From Streptomyces lydicus (GTDB taxonomy: Bacteria; Actinomycetota; Actinomycetes; Streptomycetales; Streptomycetaceae): a stretch of 64,000 bases of DNA. Within the stretch, counting starts at the first letter, position 1; the number at the start of each line of letters is the position of its first letter. The stretch lies in the NCBI RefSeq assembly GCF_000717345.1, contig NZ_JNZA01000006.1, positions 62,001 through 126,000 on the forward strand, written 5' to 3'. Positions 45,639-57,369 of the stretch are shown here, piece after piece. The notes under the pieces were generated by a model. The model worked only from the letters and a program-made list of their open reading frames with translations, was not told the DNA's origin and searched no databases. Made by a program: the position numbers and the translations under genes.

Positions 45639-45687
45639 TACGGCGTCCGGCATTCCCCCGTATGGCGCGGGAATGCCGGACGCCGTA
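45639..45687. terminator. 19-bp perfect hairpin after ispF
   Basis: TACGGCGTCCGGCATTCCC and its exact reverse complement (45669-45687) flank an 11-nt loop, 50 bp downstream of ispF. It is a strong intrinsic terminator candidate, though longer than needed and lacking a clear U tract. Confidence 0.7.
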
Positions 45688-45750
45688 CGGGTGTTGGGGG
45701 AAGATTCGGAGTACTCGTGTCCCTCGGAACGGCCCGCAGGAAGGATCCTC

Positions 45751-46155
45751 GTGACTGCCACCCTGTCCGACGACCTCAAGAAGCTCCTCGACACCCCGAT
45801 CTTCGTGATCGTGACGACGATCCAGCCCGACGGCAGTCCCCAGGCGTCCCCGGTGTGGGTGAAGCGGGACGGCGACGATCTGCTGATCTCGACCACCGTC
45901 GGCCGCCGCAAGGAACGCAACATCCGCCGCGACCCGCGCGTCTCGGTCGTCGTCCAGCCGTCCGACAGCCCGTACACCTACGCCGAGGTCCGCGGCACCG
46001 CCACGCTGACCACCGAGGGCGGCCCGGAGCTCATCGACGAGCTGTCCCGCAAGTACACCGGCAAGCCCTACGCCGAGTTCAACCCGGAAGCGGGCAAGGA
46101 CGCCGAGCGGGTCGTCGTCCGGATCACCCCGCGCAAGGTGGTCGGCAGCATCTGA
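45751..46155 (+). CDS. PPOX-class (F420-dependent) family protein
   Basis: The GTG at 45751 follows AGGAAGGATCC and gives 134 residues. It is a split-barrel flavin/F420-binding protein: DTPIFVIVTTIQPDGSPQASPVWVKRDGDDLLISTTVGRRKERNIRRDPRVSVVVQP, with the cofactor-facing RKERNIRRDPRV loop, then PYAEVRGTATLT-type strands. In actinomycetes such proteins usually bind F420 and reduce unsaturated or quinone-like compounds. It has no operon partner. Confidence 0.88.
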   Translation: MTATLSDDLKKLLDTPIFVIVTTIQPDGSPQASPVWVKRDGDDLLISTTVGRRKERNIRRDPRVSVVVQPSDSPYTYAEVRGTATLTTEGGPELIDELSRKYTGKPYAEFNPEAGKDAERVVVRITPRKVVGSI

Positions 46156-46308
46156 CGCACGCCCCGGGCGGCACTCGGCCGCCCCCATCCGCCCCTCCAG
46201 CCGGAATTTTCAGCCACGACATCCGGCAAATCGGACGGTTATGACGGATCTGTGTCCCCGTGGCCCATGCGTCGCGGGGCACTGCCGGGTTCCGACTACC
46301 CTGGTTCC

Positions 46309-47712
<1,404 letters not shown>

Positions 47713-47840
47713 CCCCCGTCGTGCCCGCGGCCGGCCACCCGGATTCGCCCATCCCGGTGGCTACGGGCGACACTCAATCCATACGTACGTACCCACTCCA
47801 CGTCGCGAGACGTCGAGAGCAGTGAAGAAACAGGTGACCC

Positions 47841-48791
47841 ATGGCCGGCAACAGCCAGCGCAGGAACCGCCGCACGTCCAACAAGAAGGGCGCGCAGGTC
47901 GGCAGCGGCGGCAAGCGGCGCCGGGGCCTGGAGGGCAAGGGCCCGACCCCGCCCGCCTCCGCGCGTAAGGGACACGTCAAGAACCGCGTCGCCAACGCCA
48001 AGGCGAAGCAGAGCGCCAAGCGCCCGGCCCCGCGCCGGGGCGGACCCAAGGGCACCGCCGAGCTGGTCGTCGGCCGTAACCCGGTCGTCGAGGCGCTGCG
48101 CGAGGGCGTGCCCGCGACGACGCTGTACGTGCAGCAGTTCATCGACAGCGACGAGCGGGTCCGCGAGGCCCTCCAGCTCGCCGCGGACCGCGGCATGAAC
48201 CTCATGGAGGCCCCGCGCCCCGAGCTGGACCGCATGACCAACGGGCTCAACCACCAGGGCCTGGTCGCGCAGATCCCCCCGTACGACTACGCGCACCCCG
48301 AGGACCTGGCCGCGGCCGCGTTCGACGCCGGCGAGGACCCGCTGATCGTCGCGCTGGACGGCGTCACCGACCCGCGCAACCTGGGTGCGGTCGTCCGGTC
48401 CGTCTCCGCGTTCGGCGGCCACGGCGTGGTCGTGCCCGAGCGCCGGGCGGCCGGGATGACGGCCGGTGCCTGGAAGACCTCGGCGGGCGCCGCGGCCCGC
48501 ACGCCGGTCGCCCGCGCCACCAACCTCACCCGCACCCTGGAGTCGTACCAGAAGGCCGGACTGACGGTCGTCGGCCTGGCCGCGGACGGTGACATGGAGC
48601 TGCAGGACCTGGAGGTCCTGGACGGCCCGGTAGTCATCGTCGTCGGCAGCGAGGGCAAGGGCCTGTCGCGGCTGGTCGGCGAGACCTGCGATCTGCGCGT
48701 ACGGATCCCGATGCCGGGCGGTGCGGAGTCCCTGAACGCCGGTGTCGCGGCCGGTGTCGTCCTGTGGGAGGCCGCGCGGCGCCGCGGCTGA
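47841..48791 (+). CDS. rlmB: 23S rRNA 2'-O-methyltransferase RlmB (TrmH family)
   Basis: The 316-residue SPOUT methyltransferase has a basic N-terminal RNA-binding tail ([28 protein letters not shown]). The substrate-binding domain begins [21 protein letters not shown] motifs are [18 protein letters not shown] (motif 1, RNA contact), [14 protein letters not shown] (motif 2) and [25 protein letters not shown] (motif 3). It methylates G2251 in 23S rRNA. It follows cysS by 128 bp and ends before a hairpin. Confidence 0.95.
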   Translation: MAGNSQRRNRRTSNKKGAQVGSGGKRRRGLEGKGPTPPASARKGHVKNRVANAKAKQSAKRPAPRRGGPKGTAELVVGRNPVVEALREGVPATTLYVQQFIDSDERVREALQLAADRGMNLMEAPRPELDRMTNGLNHQGLVAQIPPYDYAHPEDLAAAAFDAGEDPLIVALDGVTDPRNLGAVVRSVSAFGGHGVVVPERRAAGMTAGAWKTSAGAAARTPVARATNLTRTLESYQKAGLTVVGLAADGDMELQDLEVLDGPVVIVVGSEGKGLSRLVGETCDLRVRIPMPGGAESLNAGVAAGVVLWEAARRRG

Positions 48792-48797
48792 ACGGTG

Positions 48798-48840
48798 TGC
48801 CCCGGGGCTGGTACGTCCGCACGTACCGCACCTCGGGGCA
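48798..48840 (+). terminator. Terminator after rlmB
   Basis: TGCCCCG/CGGGGCA forms the base and GGTACGT/ACGTACC a second perfect stem around CCGC, followed by AAAACC, seven bases after the stop codon. Confidence 0.7.
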
Positions 48841-48946
48841 AAACCTGACCCTCCGTATGACTTCTCCGTATCCCGTGATCTTTTGACGGGTCTCGGACAG
48901 ATCGGCCCGGTCAAGGCAGTGTCTTAAACGCGAGTCACTCGGTTAG

Positions 48947-50575
48947 ATGAGCGTGGACACCAGAACACCCCGCACGCCTCCGGGGGGACGCTCGCCGGGC
49001 TTCGATGACGAGCCGGGCCTGAGCTCGGTCAAGGTCCCGTGCGATCCCGCGCAGGTCATCGTCAACCACGCCAGCTTCCGGGTACAGCTCGCCACGCCCT
49101 CGGCGGCCGCCGCCATGGCGGACACCGCGCGCATCCCCGCCGTCCGGGGCTCGTCCCCCGGTGCCAGACGCCGGGCGCCCGTGGTGTGGAGCGGCCGCAC
49201 CGAACCGGGCGGCACGGCCGGCGCCACCACCCAGCTCCTGCACGCGGTGCGCGACGCGGGCATCGGCCTCGACGGCGGCCAGGGCGAGGACGTCGGCACG
49301 ACCCAGGTCCTGCCGCGGATCCGCCTCGACGACGCCGCCCCCGCCCAGACCGTGATCGGCCAGCGCGGCCCCACCGAACCCGACAGCCCCCTGCTGCGCG
49401 GCGTACGGCCCGTGGGCAGCGCGTACAGCGATCACCTCCCCCGCCACGCCTACGGGGGCCGCGGGCCGGACGACGACGGCTACGAAGACGACCACTTCGA
49501 GGCCCGCGACCCCTACGAGGCCGGCTCCCGGCGCCGCACCCCCGACTCGGTGCGCCACGCGTACTACCCCGGCCGCCGCATGAACCTCGGCGTCGTCCTC
49601 CTCCCGCTGCGCATCTTCCTCGGCCTGATCTCCGTCTACGCCGGCATGGGCAAGCTCTGCGACCCCGTGTACTTCGACGGCGGCGAGCGGGGCTCGATGG
49701 TCACCTGGCTGATGTCGCTCGACCCCTGGGCGCTGGCCGTGCCGCTGCGCGACTTCGCGGTGGCCCACCCCGTCGGCGCCGGCCTGACGGTGGCCTTCCT
49801 CCAGGTCGTCGTCGGCGTCCTGACCATCTGCGGCCTGTGGCAGCGCGTCGCCGCGTCGATCGGCGCGCTGCTCTCGGCGGCACTGCTGATGACCGTCAGC
49901 TGGCGTACGGTCCCCGCCTACGACGCCCCCGACATCATCTACCTCGCCGCCTGGAGCCCGCTGATCATCGCGGGCGCGCCCGTCTACTCCATGGACGGCC
50001 GGCTGGCCGGCGAGGCGTGGCGGCGGCTCGGCCCCCGCGTCGAGGTCGCCGACCTGCGCCGCCGGGTACTGCGCCGCGGCGCCATCATGACCGCGGTGGT
50101 GACCGGCCTGACCCTGCTCATCGGCTCGCTGCTCGGCGGCGCCGTACGGTCCGCCACGGTCGCGAACGTGCCGCGCCCCGGCGAGCCCGCGATCAACAAC
50201 CTGCCCGGCTCGCCGCTGCCCCGCCCCGGCAAGAGCGCCACCCGCCCCGGCCAGCGGCACACCGGCAGCACCGCGCCCCGCCCCGGGACGCCCTCCGCGG
50301 ATGCCTCCCACAAGGCCCACAAGCCCGGCACCCCGACCGCGCCGGCCCCGGGCACCGGCCACTCCACGGGCACCTCCAGCGGCCTCTCCCAGCAGCCCGG
50401 CGCCACCACCAGCGCCCCCCAGCAAACCGTCCCGACCCGCGCCCCCGCCCCCACCACCCACGTCCCCTCGGCGGGCGGCACAGGCGGCGGCACCACCGGC
50501 ACGGACTCCTCCGGCTCCAACGGCTCCGGCGACTCCGGCGGCCGGGGCAGCACGTTGGGAGGCTTGCTGGGCTGA
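48947..50575 (+). CDS. DoxX-family membrane protein with disordered tails
   Basis: This 542-residue protein has three parts. The first ~205 residues are disordered and Pro/Arg-rich. The core holds four membrane helices (about 208-350) beginning MNLGVVLLPLRIFLGLISVYAGMGKLCDPVYF, as in DoxX/DoxD quinol-linked proteins. One further helix (about 380-400, MTAVVTGLTLLIGSLLGGAV) leads to a Pro/Thr/Ser-rich outer tail. DoxX proteins act in membrane thiol/oxidative homeostasis. The long tails are actinomycete-specific. It has no operon partner and an AT-richer upstream region. Confidence 0.85.
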   Translation: MSVDTRTPRTPPGGRSPGFDDEPGLSSVKVPCDPAQVIVNHASFRVQLATPSAAAAMADTARIPAVRGSSPGARRRAPVVWSGRTEPGGTAGATTQLLHAVRDAGIGLDGGQGEDVGTTQVLPRIRLDDAAPAQTVIGQRGPTEPDSPLLRGVRPVGSAYSDHLPRHAYGGRGPDDDGYEDDHFEARDPYEAGSRRRTPDSVRHAYYPGRRMNLGVVLLPLRIFLGLISVYAGMGKLCDPVYFDGGERGSMVTWLMSLDPWALAVPLRDFAVAHPVGAGLTVAFLQVVVGVLTICGLWQRVAASIGALLSAALLMTVSWRTVPAYDAPDIIYLAAWSPLIIAGAPVYSMDGRLAGEAWRRLGPRVEVADLRRRVLRRGAIMTAVVTGLTLLIGSLLGGAVRSATVANVPRPGEPAINNLPGSPLPRPGKSATRPGQRHTGSTAPRPGTPSADASHKAHKPGTPTAPAPGTGHSTGTSSGLSQQPGATTSAPQQTVPTRAPAPTTHVPSAGGTGGGTTGTDSSGSNGSGDSGGRGSTLGGLLG

Positions 50576-51219
50576 GAGGGGGGAGGGGGAGGGGCGGGGG
50601 GCGAGGCTGGTCTCCGGTCCGGGTTCCCGTCCGATCTCCCGGCCGGTTTCCGTCTGATCTCCCGTCTGATCTCCCGTCCGGTTTCCTGCCGCCCGACTCT
50701 TCTGGTTTGGCCTCGCTGCTTCTGGTTTTGCCCCGCCTTCTGGTTTTTCCCCGCCGCCCACCCCCCTTCGGGGGGTGGGCGGGTGTATGTGCGCGGGCGG
50801 GCGGGGGAGTGCGCGCAGCGCCCCTGGTGGAGAGGTGGTGCGGGTGCGGGCCTAGAGGGGTGGGGTACGGGCGGGCCTGGGCGTAGGGGGTGGGGGCTAC
50901 GGGCCGTGGCCGTGGCCGTACGGCGGCGGCTTGCGCGGGTGCCGTAGACGTTCGGGTGCGGGCGGTCGTTGCCGTGGCCGTACGGAGCACGGCTTGCGGG
51001 GGGGGGCGGTGCCGCCGCGAGGGCTAAGGCAACGGCGATTGCTGAAGGCCGTACGGGGCCCGAGAGCGCTACGAGAGTCCGGCAGGCGCGTAGGACTGCC
51101 ACCGAGCCCTCACAGACCCTCACAGCGCGCCCTGGCCCCCGCGGCGGCGGACGGCAGCCGTCGACGGCGGACGCCAGCGTACGGTGGCCCGCCGACCGTC
51201 AGCGGCGGCGCACGGCGCC
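50576..51219. other. Repeat-rich intergenic region
   Basis: The 644-bp stretch holds no supportable gene. It has direct repeats of TCTGATCTCCCG around 50630-50690, several CTTCTGGTTTTG-type units around 50700-50745, a 13-bp hairpin at 50754-50782, and copies of GCCGTGGCCGTACGG near 50905-50985. It separates DoxX (+) from a nucleotidyltransferase (-). Confidence 0.6.
50754..50782. terminator. 13-bp perfect hairpin, TTC loop
   Basis: CCGCCCACCCCCC and GGGGGGTGGGCGG pair completely around a TTC loop, within the gap between the convergent DoxX and nucleotidyltransferase genes. Confidence 0.6.
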
Positions 51220-51948
51220 TCAACGTGCCTGTGTGCCCAGTTCCCTGGCCGCCTCGGTGAGGTCCTTGGCGGTGTCGATGGCGCGCCAGTAGGCGCCGTG
51301 GGGGAGGGGGAAGCCGGCCAGGCGGCGTTCGCGGGCGAGGCGGGGGAAGGTGGTGCGCTCGTGGTCGCCGCGGTCGGGGAGCAGGGCCGTGAAGGCGGCG
51401 GAGAAGACGTACACGCCGGCGTTGATCAGATACGGGGAGGGCGGCGCCTCGATGAAGTCGAGTACGTGGCCGAAGGCGTCGGTCTCCACGACGCCCCACG
51501 GGATGCGGGGGCGGGCCAGCGCCAGGGTGGCCTGGGCGTCGCGCTCTTCGTGGAAGGCCGCCATTTCGCGGAGCGGGAAGCGGGTCCAGATGTCCCCGTT
51601 GGTGGCGTACCAGGGCTCGTCCGGGCGGGGCAGCGAGCTGGCCGCGTACTTGAGGCCGCCGCCGCGTCCCAGCGGCTCGTGTTCGACAACCGTCGTGACG
51701 TGCAAGGGGAGTTGGGCCTGGGAGAGCCAGTCCTGGAGCACCTCGGCGAGGTGGCCGCAGGAGATGACGACGTCCGTGACGCCCTCGTCGGCCAGCCAGT
51801 TCAGTTGGTGGCCGATGATCGGGGTTCCGGTGCCGGGAATCTCGACCATCGGCTTGGGGCGGTCATCGGTGTACGGGCGGAGACGTGAGCCCTGGCCGCC
51901 GGCCAGGACCACGGCCTGCGTGGGGTGTGAATGCTGGGCGCCTGTCAT
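51220..51948 (-). CDS. Sugar-phosphate nucleotidyltransferase (NTP_transferase)
   Basis: The ATG at 51948 (AGGG upstream) gives 242 residues; a GTG nine bases earlier has no room for a ribosome site. The signature AVVLAGGQGSRLRPYTDDRPKPMVEI is the nucleotide-binding loop. NGDIW holds the metal-binding Asp, and VVETDAFGHVLDFIEAP, YLINAGVYVF and GAYWRAIDTAKDLTEAA complete the fold. It transfers NMP to a sugar phosphate, like RmlA or GMP synthetases, probably for cell-envelope glycan. The sugar is unspecified. Confidence 0.92.
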   Translation of the reverse strand: MTGAQHSHPTQAVVLAGGQGSRLRPYTDDRPKPMVEIPGTGTPIIGHQLNWLADEGVTDVVISCGHLAEVLQDWLSQAQLPLHVTTVVEHEPLGRGGGLKYAASSLPRPDEPWYATNGDIWTRFPLREMAAFHEERDAQATLALARPRIPWGVVETDAFGHVLDFIEAPPSPYLINAGVYVFSAAFTALLPDRGDHERTTFPRLARERRLAGFPLPHGAYWRAIDTAKDLTEAARELGTQAR

Positions 51949-52013
51949 GGATCGCACCCTATGCGGTGCGAGATGTGGGGCGAGCGAAGGTCACTGTGGG
52001 GCGTGCACGGCGA

Positions 52014-52439
52014 TCACGGGGTGTCGACGTCGGCCACGCCGCTGGCGAAGGAGGTGTCGCAGACCGGGCGGGAGTACGCCTGGGCGCGGTGCGCTGCGCC
52101 GTACTTGGCGACCGCGGCACGGCCGAGAGCGCGGGCGATGGGGACGCAGAACTTGGCCAGCGAGGGCCGCTTGGTGGTCGCCTCCTGGAGGTGGGTCAGG
52201 GCGACGCCGGGGTCCTTCTGCTGGAGTTCGACCAACAGGCGCTTGCGCAGGGCGTCCTCGGGGCGGCGCGGGCCGGCCTTGGTGGAAGCCTTCCCGGAGG
52301 AGGCGGTCAGCATCTGTGAGTCGGTGGAGGTCACCGTCGCCCAGGGGACGCGGGTGACTGCGAGGGTCCCGGAGAGCACAAGAACGACGGGGAGGACCAG
52401 GGCGAGAGTTCTGCCGATGCGGCGGGCTGCGGAGTTCAC
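52014..52439 (-). CDS. Secreted/membrane-anchored hypothetical protein
   Basis: The GTG at 52439 gives 141 residues; no ribosome-binding site is obvious. A single N-terminal hydrophobic stretch (about 8-30, RTLALVLPVVLVLSGTLAV) is a signal or anchor. The remaining ~110 residues are helical, with two cysteines (KFCVPIARALG and VCDTSFASG) that could form a disulfide. I recognise no family, but the gene is intact in core synteny beside the nucleotidyltransferase and msiK. Confidence 0.65.
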   Translation of the reverse strand: MNSAARRIGRTLALVLPVVLVLSGTLAVTRVPWATVTSTDSQMLTASSGKASTKAGPRRPEDALRKRLLVELQQKDPGVALTHLQEATTKRPSLAKFCVPIARALGRAAVAKYGAAHRAQAYSRPVCDTSFASGVADVDTP

Positions 52440-52590
52440 GCTCGAGATGGTAGCGAGGAGTGATGATTTGGCGACATTTGGTCACCTTATCGGGGGACGC
52501 AATGGCTCGTCGGTGAGGTTGTGATGTTGACGCACTGGTAAGAAAAGTGCCGTTATGTGCCATAGATTGCGCGGACATGTGCCCGTGGAA

Positions 52591-52641
52591 GTGGCAACGG
52601 CGGCGGGGCGGGGTACTACCCCGCACCGCCGCCGTTGCCAC
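52591..52641. terminator. 25-bp near-perfect hairpin downstream of msiK
   Basis: Two 25-bp arms beginning GTGGCAACGGCGGCGG pair with one mismatch, separated by a single base that would open to a short ACTAC loop. It lies about 85 bp past the msiK stop. Confidence 0.75.
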
Positions 52642-52724
52642 ACTCAAGCAATGGACGGTCAACGCGTCAGCGCGATCAGCGCCTCAGCGTGTCCCGTGCC
52701 CGTGTCCCGCGTCCCGTTGGAGCC

Positions 52725-53861
<1,137 letters not shown>

Positions 53862-54041
53862 GGTGAGAATCCCTTCACCGGCAGGAACGTGCCGGACGAT
53901 CCGAGTAAAAGGAGTGGTGTAGTCCACTGATGTGGACCGTCCCGTGACGCTACCCTCGGCGGGCCCCGCTGTCAGTAGCCCAGCACTCATCAAATTCAGG
54001 AGCCCGGCACCCGGCGCGCCTGGGTACACTTCTTCACGCAC

Positions 54042-54115
54042 GCCTCCTTAGCTCAGCTGGCCAGAGCACCGCTCTTGTAAAGCGAAGGTCGTCGGTTCGA
54101 ATCCGACAGGGGGCT
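54042..54115 (+). tRNA. tRNA-Thr(TGT)
   Basis: The acceptor stem GCCTCCT pairs with AGGGGGC, allowing one G-T pair. The D-arm region reads AGCTCAGCTGG. The anticodon loop CTTGTAA places TGT at positions 34-36. The T arm is GTCGG TTCGAATC CGAC. The sequence is 74 nt without an encoded CCA. Its 3' half serves as the attachment site of the element that starts here. Confidence 0.93.
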
Positions 54116-54199
54116 CTCAGCTTGAACAGGGAAGAAGCCCCGGGCCGGATGTGGCCTGGGGCTTCTGACATCTACGGGTGACATCAACGCCGTCAGTGA

Positions 54200-55351
54200 T
54201 CACTCACGAGCGATCCGCCGCTTCAGCAGTCGATCCATGTGGCTGATCGCTTCCCGCTGGGTGTCCTGGGCGACGTGGGTGTAGACGTCCATGGTCATGC
54301 TGATCTGGCTGTGGCCGAGGATCTCCATCAGTACGCGAGGGGCGACGCCGGCCGCGGTGAGCAGGGTGGCGCAGCCGTGTCGGGCGTCGTGGAGACGGAT
54401 GCTGCGGAGACCGGCGGAGGCGGTGAGCCGGGAGAAGGAACGGTTCAGGTTTCGCGGCTCGATCGGGCGGCCGGAGCGGGTGGTGAAGACGAGGCCGGCT
54501 GCGCTCAGCGCGGTGCCTCGCTTCTCTGCCTCGTGAGTCTGGCGGAGCCGGTGCCAGCGGAGCGCGGCCAGGCAGATCAGGGGCAGCGGTACGGGGCGGA
54601 TCTTCCCGGTCTTGGTGGTGTCCTGGTACAGCTCGCCACCGATGCGCTGCACCTGGTTGCTGATGCGGATCACGCGCCCGTCGAAATCCACGTCCGACCA
54701 GCGCAGCCCGAGGACCTCACCGCGGCGCAGGCCCATGGCGATGGCGAGGACGAAGGCCGCGTAGAGCGGATCGCGGCGCGCCTCTTCCAGGAACGTCAGC
54801 GTCTCGTCCAGTGTCCAGGGCGTGGTCTCGCGGCTGACGACCTTGGGTGCCTCCACGAGCGAGGCAACGTTGCGCGTGACCAACTCCTCCCGGGTGGCTG
54901 CCGTCAGAGCCGTACGGAGCACGCGGTGAGCTTCCTTGGCCGTCGCCGCGGAGGACTTACGGGTCACGTCAACGAGGAACACCCGGACGTGGCGCGGGCC
55001 GAGGGTCTCCAGTCGCTTCGTGCCGAGCAGGGGCACAAGGTAGAGCCGCACGTGCATCGCGTACTTGCTGTACGTGCTGCGCTTCCGGTTCGGCTTGATC
55101 ACGTTATCCAGCCAGTACGGCAGCCACTCGGCGAGCTTGGCTGAGCGGGTGGGGACGGGGACGCCCTGGTCGACCTTGTCGAGGAGTTCACGGCGCTTGG
55201 CGTCGCACTCGGCCCAGGTCTTGCCGTAGGCGAACTTGCGGGCGCGGGTGCCGTCGGGCTGGAGGACGTAGACGGCGGCCTGGTAGCGGCCGTCCTTGCG
55301 CTTGGTGATGGTGCCGGCGCCGTTGGGGTTGCGCTTGCGTTGCTGCGCCAT
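54200..55351 (-). CDS. int: Tyrosine site-specific integrase
   Basis: The 383-residue protein has an N-terminal arm-binding domain (NPNGAGTITKRKDGRYQAAVYV), a SAM-like core-binding domain (about 65-160) and a catalytic domain. Catalytic residues are visible: Arg in AMGLRRGEVLGLRW, His-x-x-Arg in RLHDARHGCATLL, His in LGHSQ and the nucleophile Tyr357 in MDVYTHVAQ. It recombines attP with the tRNA-Thr gene. Its start shares a base with the xis stop, so the two are coupled. Confidence 0.96.
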   Translation of the reverse strand: MAQQRKRNPNGAGTITKRKDGRYQAAVYVLQPDGTRARKFAYGKTWAECDAKRRELLDKVDQGVPVPTRSAKLAEWLPYWLDNVIKPNRKRSTYSKYAMHVRLYLVPLLGTKRLETLGPRHVRVFLVDVTRKSSAATAKEAHRVLRTALTAATREELVTRNVASLVEAPKVVSRETTPWTLDETLTFLEEARRDPLYAAFVLAIAMGLRRGEVLGLRWSDVDFDGRVIRISNQVQRIGGELYQDTTKTGKIRPVPLPLICLAALRWHRLRQTHEAEKRGTALSAAGLVFTTRSGRPIEPRNLNRSFSRLTASAGLRSIRLHDARHGCATLLTAAGVAPRVLMEILGHSQISMTMDVYTHVAQDTQREAISHMDRLLKRRIARE

Positions 55352-55539
55352 CAGGCCGCCTCCTCGATCCGGTCGCGGATGTAGTCCTGCAGGGCGTTTT
55401 CGGGGATACGGCGGCAGCGGCCTTCGGTGATCGAGGCGAGGCGCTTGGAGCGGATCAGGTCGTACACCTTGGAGCGGCCGAACTTGAGCTGTGCCATGAC
55501 CTCGGGAACGGTCAGCAACTGGCTGGTGTCGGTGGTCAT
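55351..55539 (-). CDS. xis: Excisionase (MerR-like HTH)
   Basis: The ATG at 55539 gives 62 residues. The helix-turn-helix reads LLTVPEVMAQLKFGRSKVYDLIRSKRLASITEGRCRRIPENALQDYI, the usual AICE Xis form. It directs Int toward excision. The gene overlaps rep by 4 bp upstream and int by 1 bp downstream, so rep-xis-int form one operon. Confidence 0.9.
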   Translation of the reverse strand: MTTDTSQLLTVPEVMAQLKFGRSKVYDLIRSKRLASITEGRCRRIPENALQDYIRDRIEEAA

Positions 55540-56948
55540 GTCCAGTCCTCCTTGGCTTCGAGTTCGGCGCGGGCTTCGCGTGCGGTTTCGCGGTTGGTCT
55601 GGATGTCGCGGGCGATGGTGGCGGCGAGGGCCGCCTCGCCGGGGGTGTGACCGTGGCCGGCGTACTGCCAGTCGGTCAGGACGAGGACGGTGTCCGGCTC
55701 CGGGGGTTTGAGGCCGACGGCTTCGCGTTCCTGGGCGGCGCGGAAGTCGGCGCGGGCCGCGCGCAGTTCGCCGAGGGTCGTCGAGTAGTGGCGGGACTTG
55801 GAGGAGAAGTGGCCGCGGAAGCCGAGCATGTGGGCCCAGGCCCAGAGGCGGCGGTCCGGGTAGAGCGGGTCCAGGGTCTTGCATGTGGTGATCAGGCGGC
55901 GGGTGTGTTCGGGGACCTGGTGGTGGTCCAGCTCGGCGAGTTCGCCGATGCGCCGGTCGAGGGTGCCGGTGGTCTCGGCGGCCTTGGTCGCGTACTTGGC
56001 CACGTAGGAGGCCACCGCCTGTTCTGTGATGTCGGAGCCGTCGCCGAACGCCTTGATGGGTCGAACATCCAGCTGTGTGCCCCAGCGGAAGGTACGGGCG
56101 GGCTGGTCTCTGGCGGCCGGGGCCGTGACCGAGGTGTATGAGTGTGCGGCGGCGGCGCGGATCGACTCGGTGAGCAGGTCGACGCTCGCCCAGGAGGGAG
56201 GTGGTGTGCCGGGGCCGTCCGGTCCGTCGATGCGGATCACCGCGTGGAAGTGGAGGGCGCCGCGCTTCTGGAACTCGGCGACCTTGCCGTAGGAGAGGCG
56301 GGCCGATTCCTTGAGGTCGCGTTGGGTGAGGCCGGCGCGGGCGGCCAGTTCGCGGCGGAGGCGGGTGGTGAAGCGTTGCCAGAGGTCGCCCGCGTGGTTG
56401 TTGAACAGGACGGCGGCGGCGTAGTCGTACGTCTCGGGGTCCAGCGCGGTGCCGAGCACCGGATCGTCCGTGCGGTGGTGTGTGCCGCAGCGGCAGGCGC
56501 CTCGGTCGGGTCGGTTGTGCACGGGGCCGAAGGAGGGCGCGGTGAGAGTGGTGAAGACGCGGGGGTGGCCCCGGACGGTGGCGGGGATGTCGCGGCGGTC
56601 GTCTCCGGCCAGGCCGGCGCGGATGAGGCGGTAGGTGTCCCCGGCGTAGGTCCAGGCGCAGGACGGGCAGCGGGAGGCGCGGCGGTTGCCGCAGGCGAGG
56701 CGGAGGCGTCCACCGGGTTCGGACGCGGTCGAGTAGTGGTGCAGGGTCTCGCCGGACGTGCGGTCCTTGGTGAGGGTCCAGCCGGTGAGGTGGATCGGGT
56801 CGGAGCAGCCGCCGGTGCGGTGGATCTGGTCGGCCCAGCGGTCGTAGTCGGGGGCCGAGGCCACCCTCAGCAGGTCGCCGAGGGTGGTGGGGTCGAGGAG
56901 CGACTCAGGCACGGGCGACCTCCCACGGACGTGGGTGCGGTCGGTCAT
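55536..56948 (-). CDS. Rolling-circle replication initiator (RepSA-like)
   Basis: This 470-residue protein has zinc-like Cys motifs near the N-terminus (CPSC at 94-97 and CRCGTHH at 152-158). The HUH motif is HFH in GALHFHAVIRID (His233, His235), and the nicking-tyrosine region is SYVAKYATK (Tyr315/Tyr319). This matches RepSA of pSAM2 and related AICE Rep proteins, which start rolling-circle replication of the excised circle. The double-strand origin is often inside or near rep; I cannot locate the nick site by eye. Confidence 0.92.
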   Translation of the reverse strand: MTDRTHVRGRSPVPESLLDPTTLGDLLRVASAPDYDRWADQIHRTGGCSDPIHLTGWTLTKDRTSGETLHHYSTASEPGGRLRLACGNRRASRCPSCAWTYAGDTYRLIRAGLAGDDRRDIPATVRGHPRVFTTLTAPSFGPVHNRPDRGACRCGTHHRTDDPVLGTALDPETYDYAAAVLFNNHAGDLWQRFTTRLRRELAARAGLTQRDLKESARLSYGKVAEFQKRGALHFHAVIRIDGPDGPGTPPPSWASVDLLTESIRAAAAHSYTSVTAPAARDQPARTFRWGTQLDVRPIKAFGDGSDITEQAVASYVAKYATKAAETTGTLDRRIGELAELDHHQVPEHTRRLITTCKTLDPLYPDRRLWAWAHMLGFRGHFSSKSRHYSTTLGELRAARADFRAAQEREAVGLKPPEPDTVLVLTDWQYAGHGHTPGEAALAATIARDIQTNRETAREARAELEAKEDWT

Positions 56949-57037
56949 GATGGGTCTTCCTTCCGGATGTGTGGTTCGGACAGGAGCGCGGCGCCCGGGC
57001 GGCGGAGACTTGGCGGTTGAGGCCGCCCGGGGGCCGG

Positions 57038-57346
57038 TTAGCGGTGCGTGCGCCCGGAGGCGAGCAGCGAGCGGAGGACGACCGCGCAGACGGCGACGGA
57101 CGCCCCGGTGATGGCGACCGCGAGGAGCATCGAGACCAGGACGGCGCCGACGATCAGAACCACGGCTGTGCCGCCGCCGACGAGGGCGAGCCCGGTGGCG
57201 GGCGTGAGGTGAACCGCGGGGCGGGGCGAGGGCTGAGCGGCCGGGGCCAGTGGCGGGCTGTGCCGCACGGTGGCGGTCGGCTCGACGGCGAGAGGAACAA
57301 CGAGCCCGGTGGGCGTCGGGTTGGTCGGGACCTTGGGGCGGAGCAC
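57038..57346 (-). CDS. Small membrane protein of AICE transfer/spread region
   Basis: The GTG at 57346 is fixed by AAAGGAGAT 7 bp upstream and gives 102 residues. A Pro-rich N-terminus (VPTNPTPTGLVVPLAVEPT) leads to two adjoining hydrophobic helices in GLALVGGGTAVVLIVGAVLVSMLLAVAITGASVAVCAVVL. It resembles the small Spd proteins that assist intramycelial plasmid spreading. Function is inferred from context. Confidence 0.65.
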   Translation of the reverse strand: MLRPKVPTNPTPTGLVVPLAVEPTATVRHSPPLAPAAQPSPRPAVHLTPATGLALVGGGTAVVLIVGAVLVSMLLAVAITGASVAVCAVVLRSLLASGRTHR

Positions 57347-57369
57347 GGCGGATCTCCTTTCTGCAGGCG

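Noticed and set aside
46252..46308. An earlier ATG start for cysS
   Set aside because: The extra 19 residues do not match the conserved CysRS N-terminus, while GTG 46309 begins exactly where homologues start.
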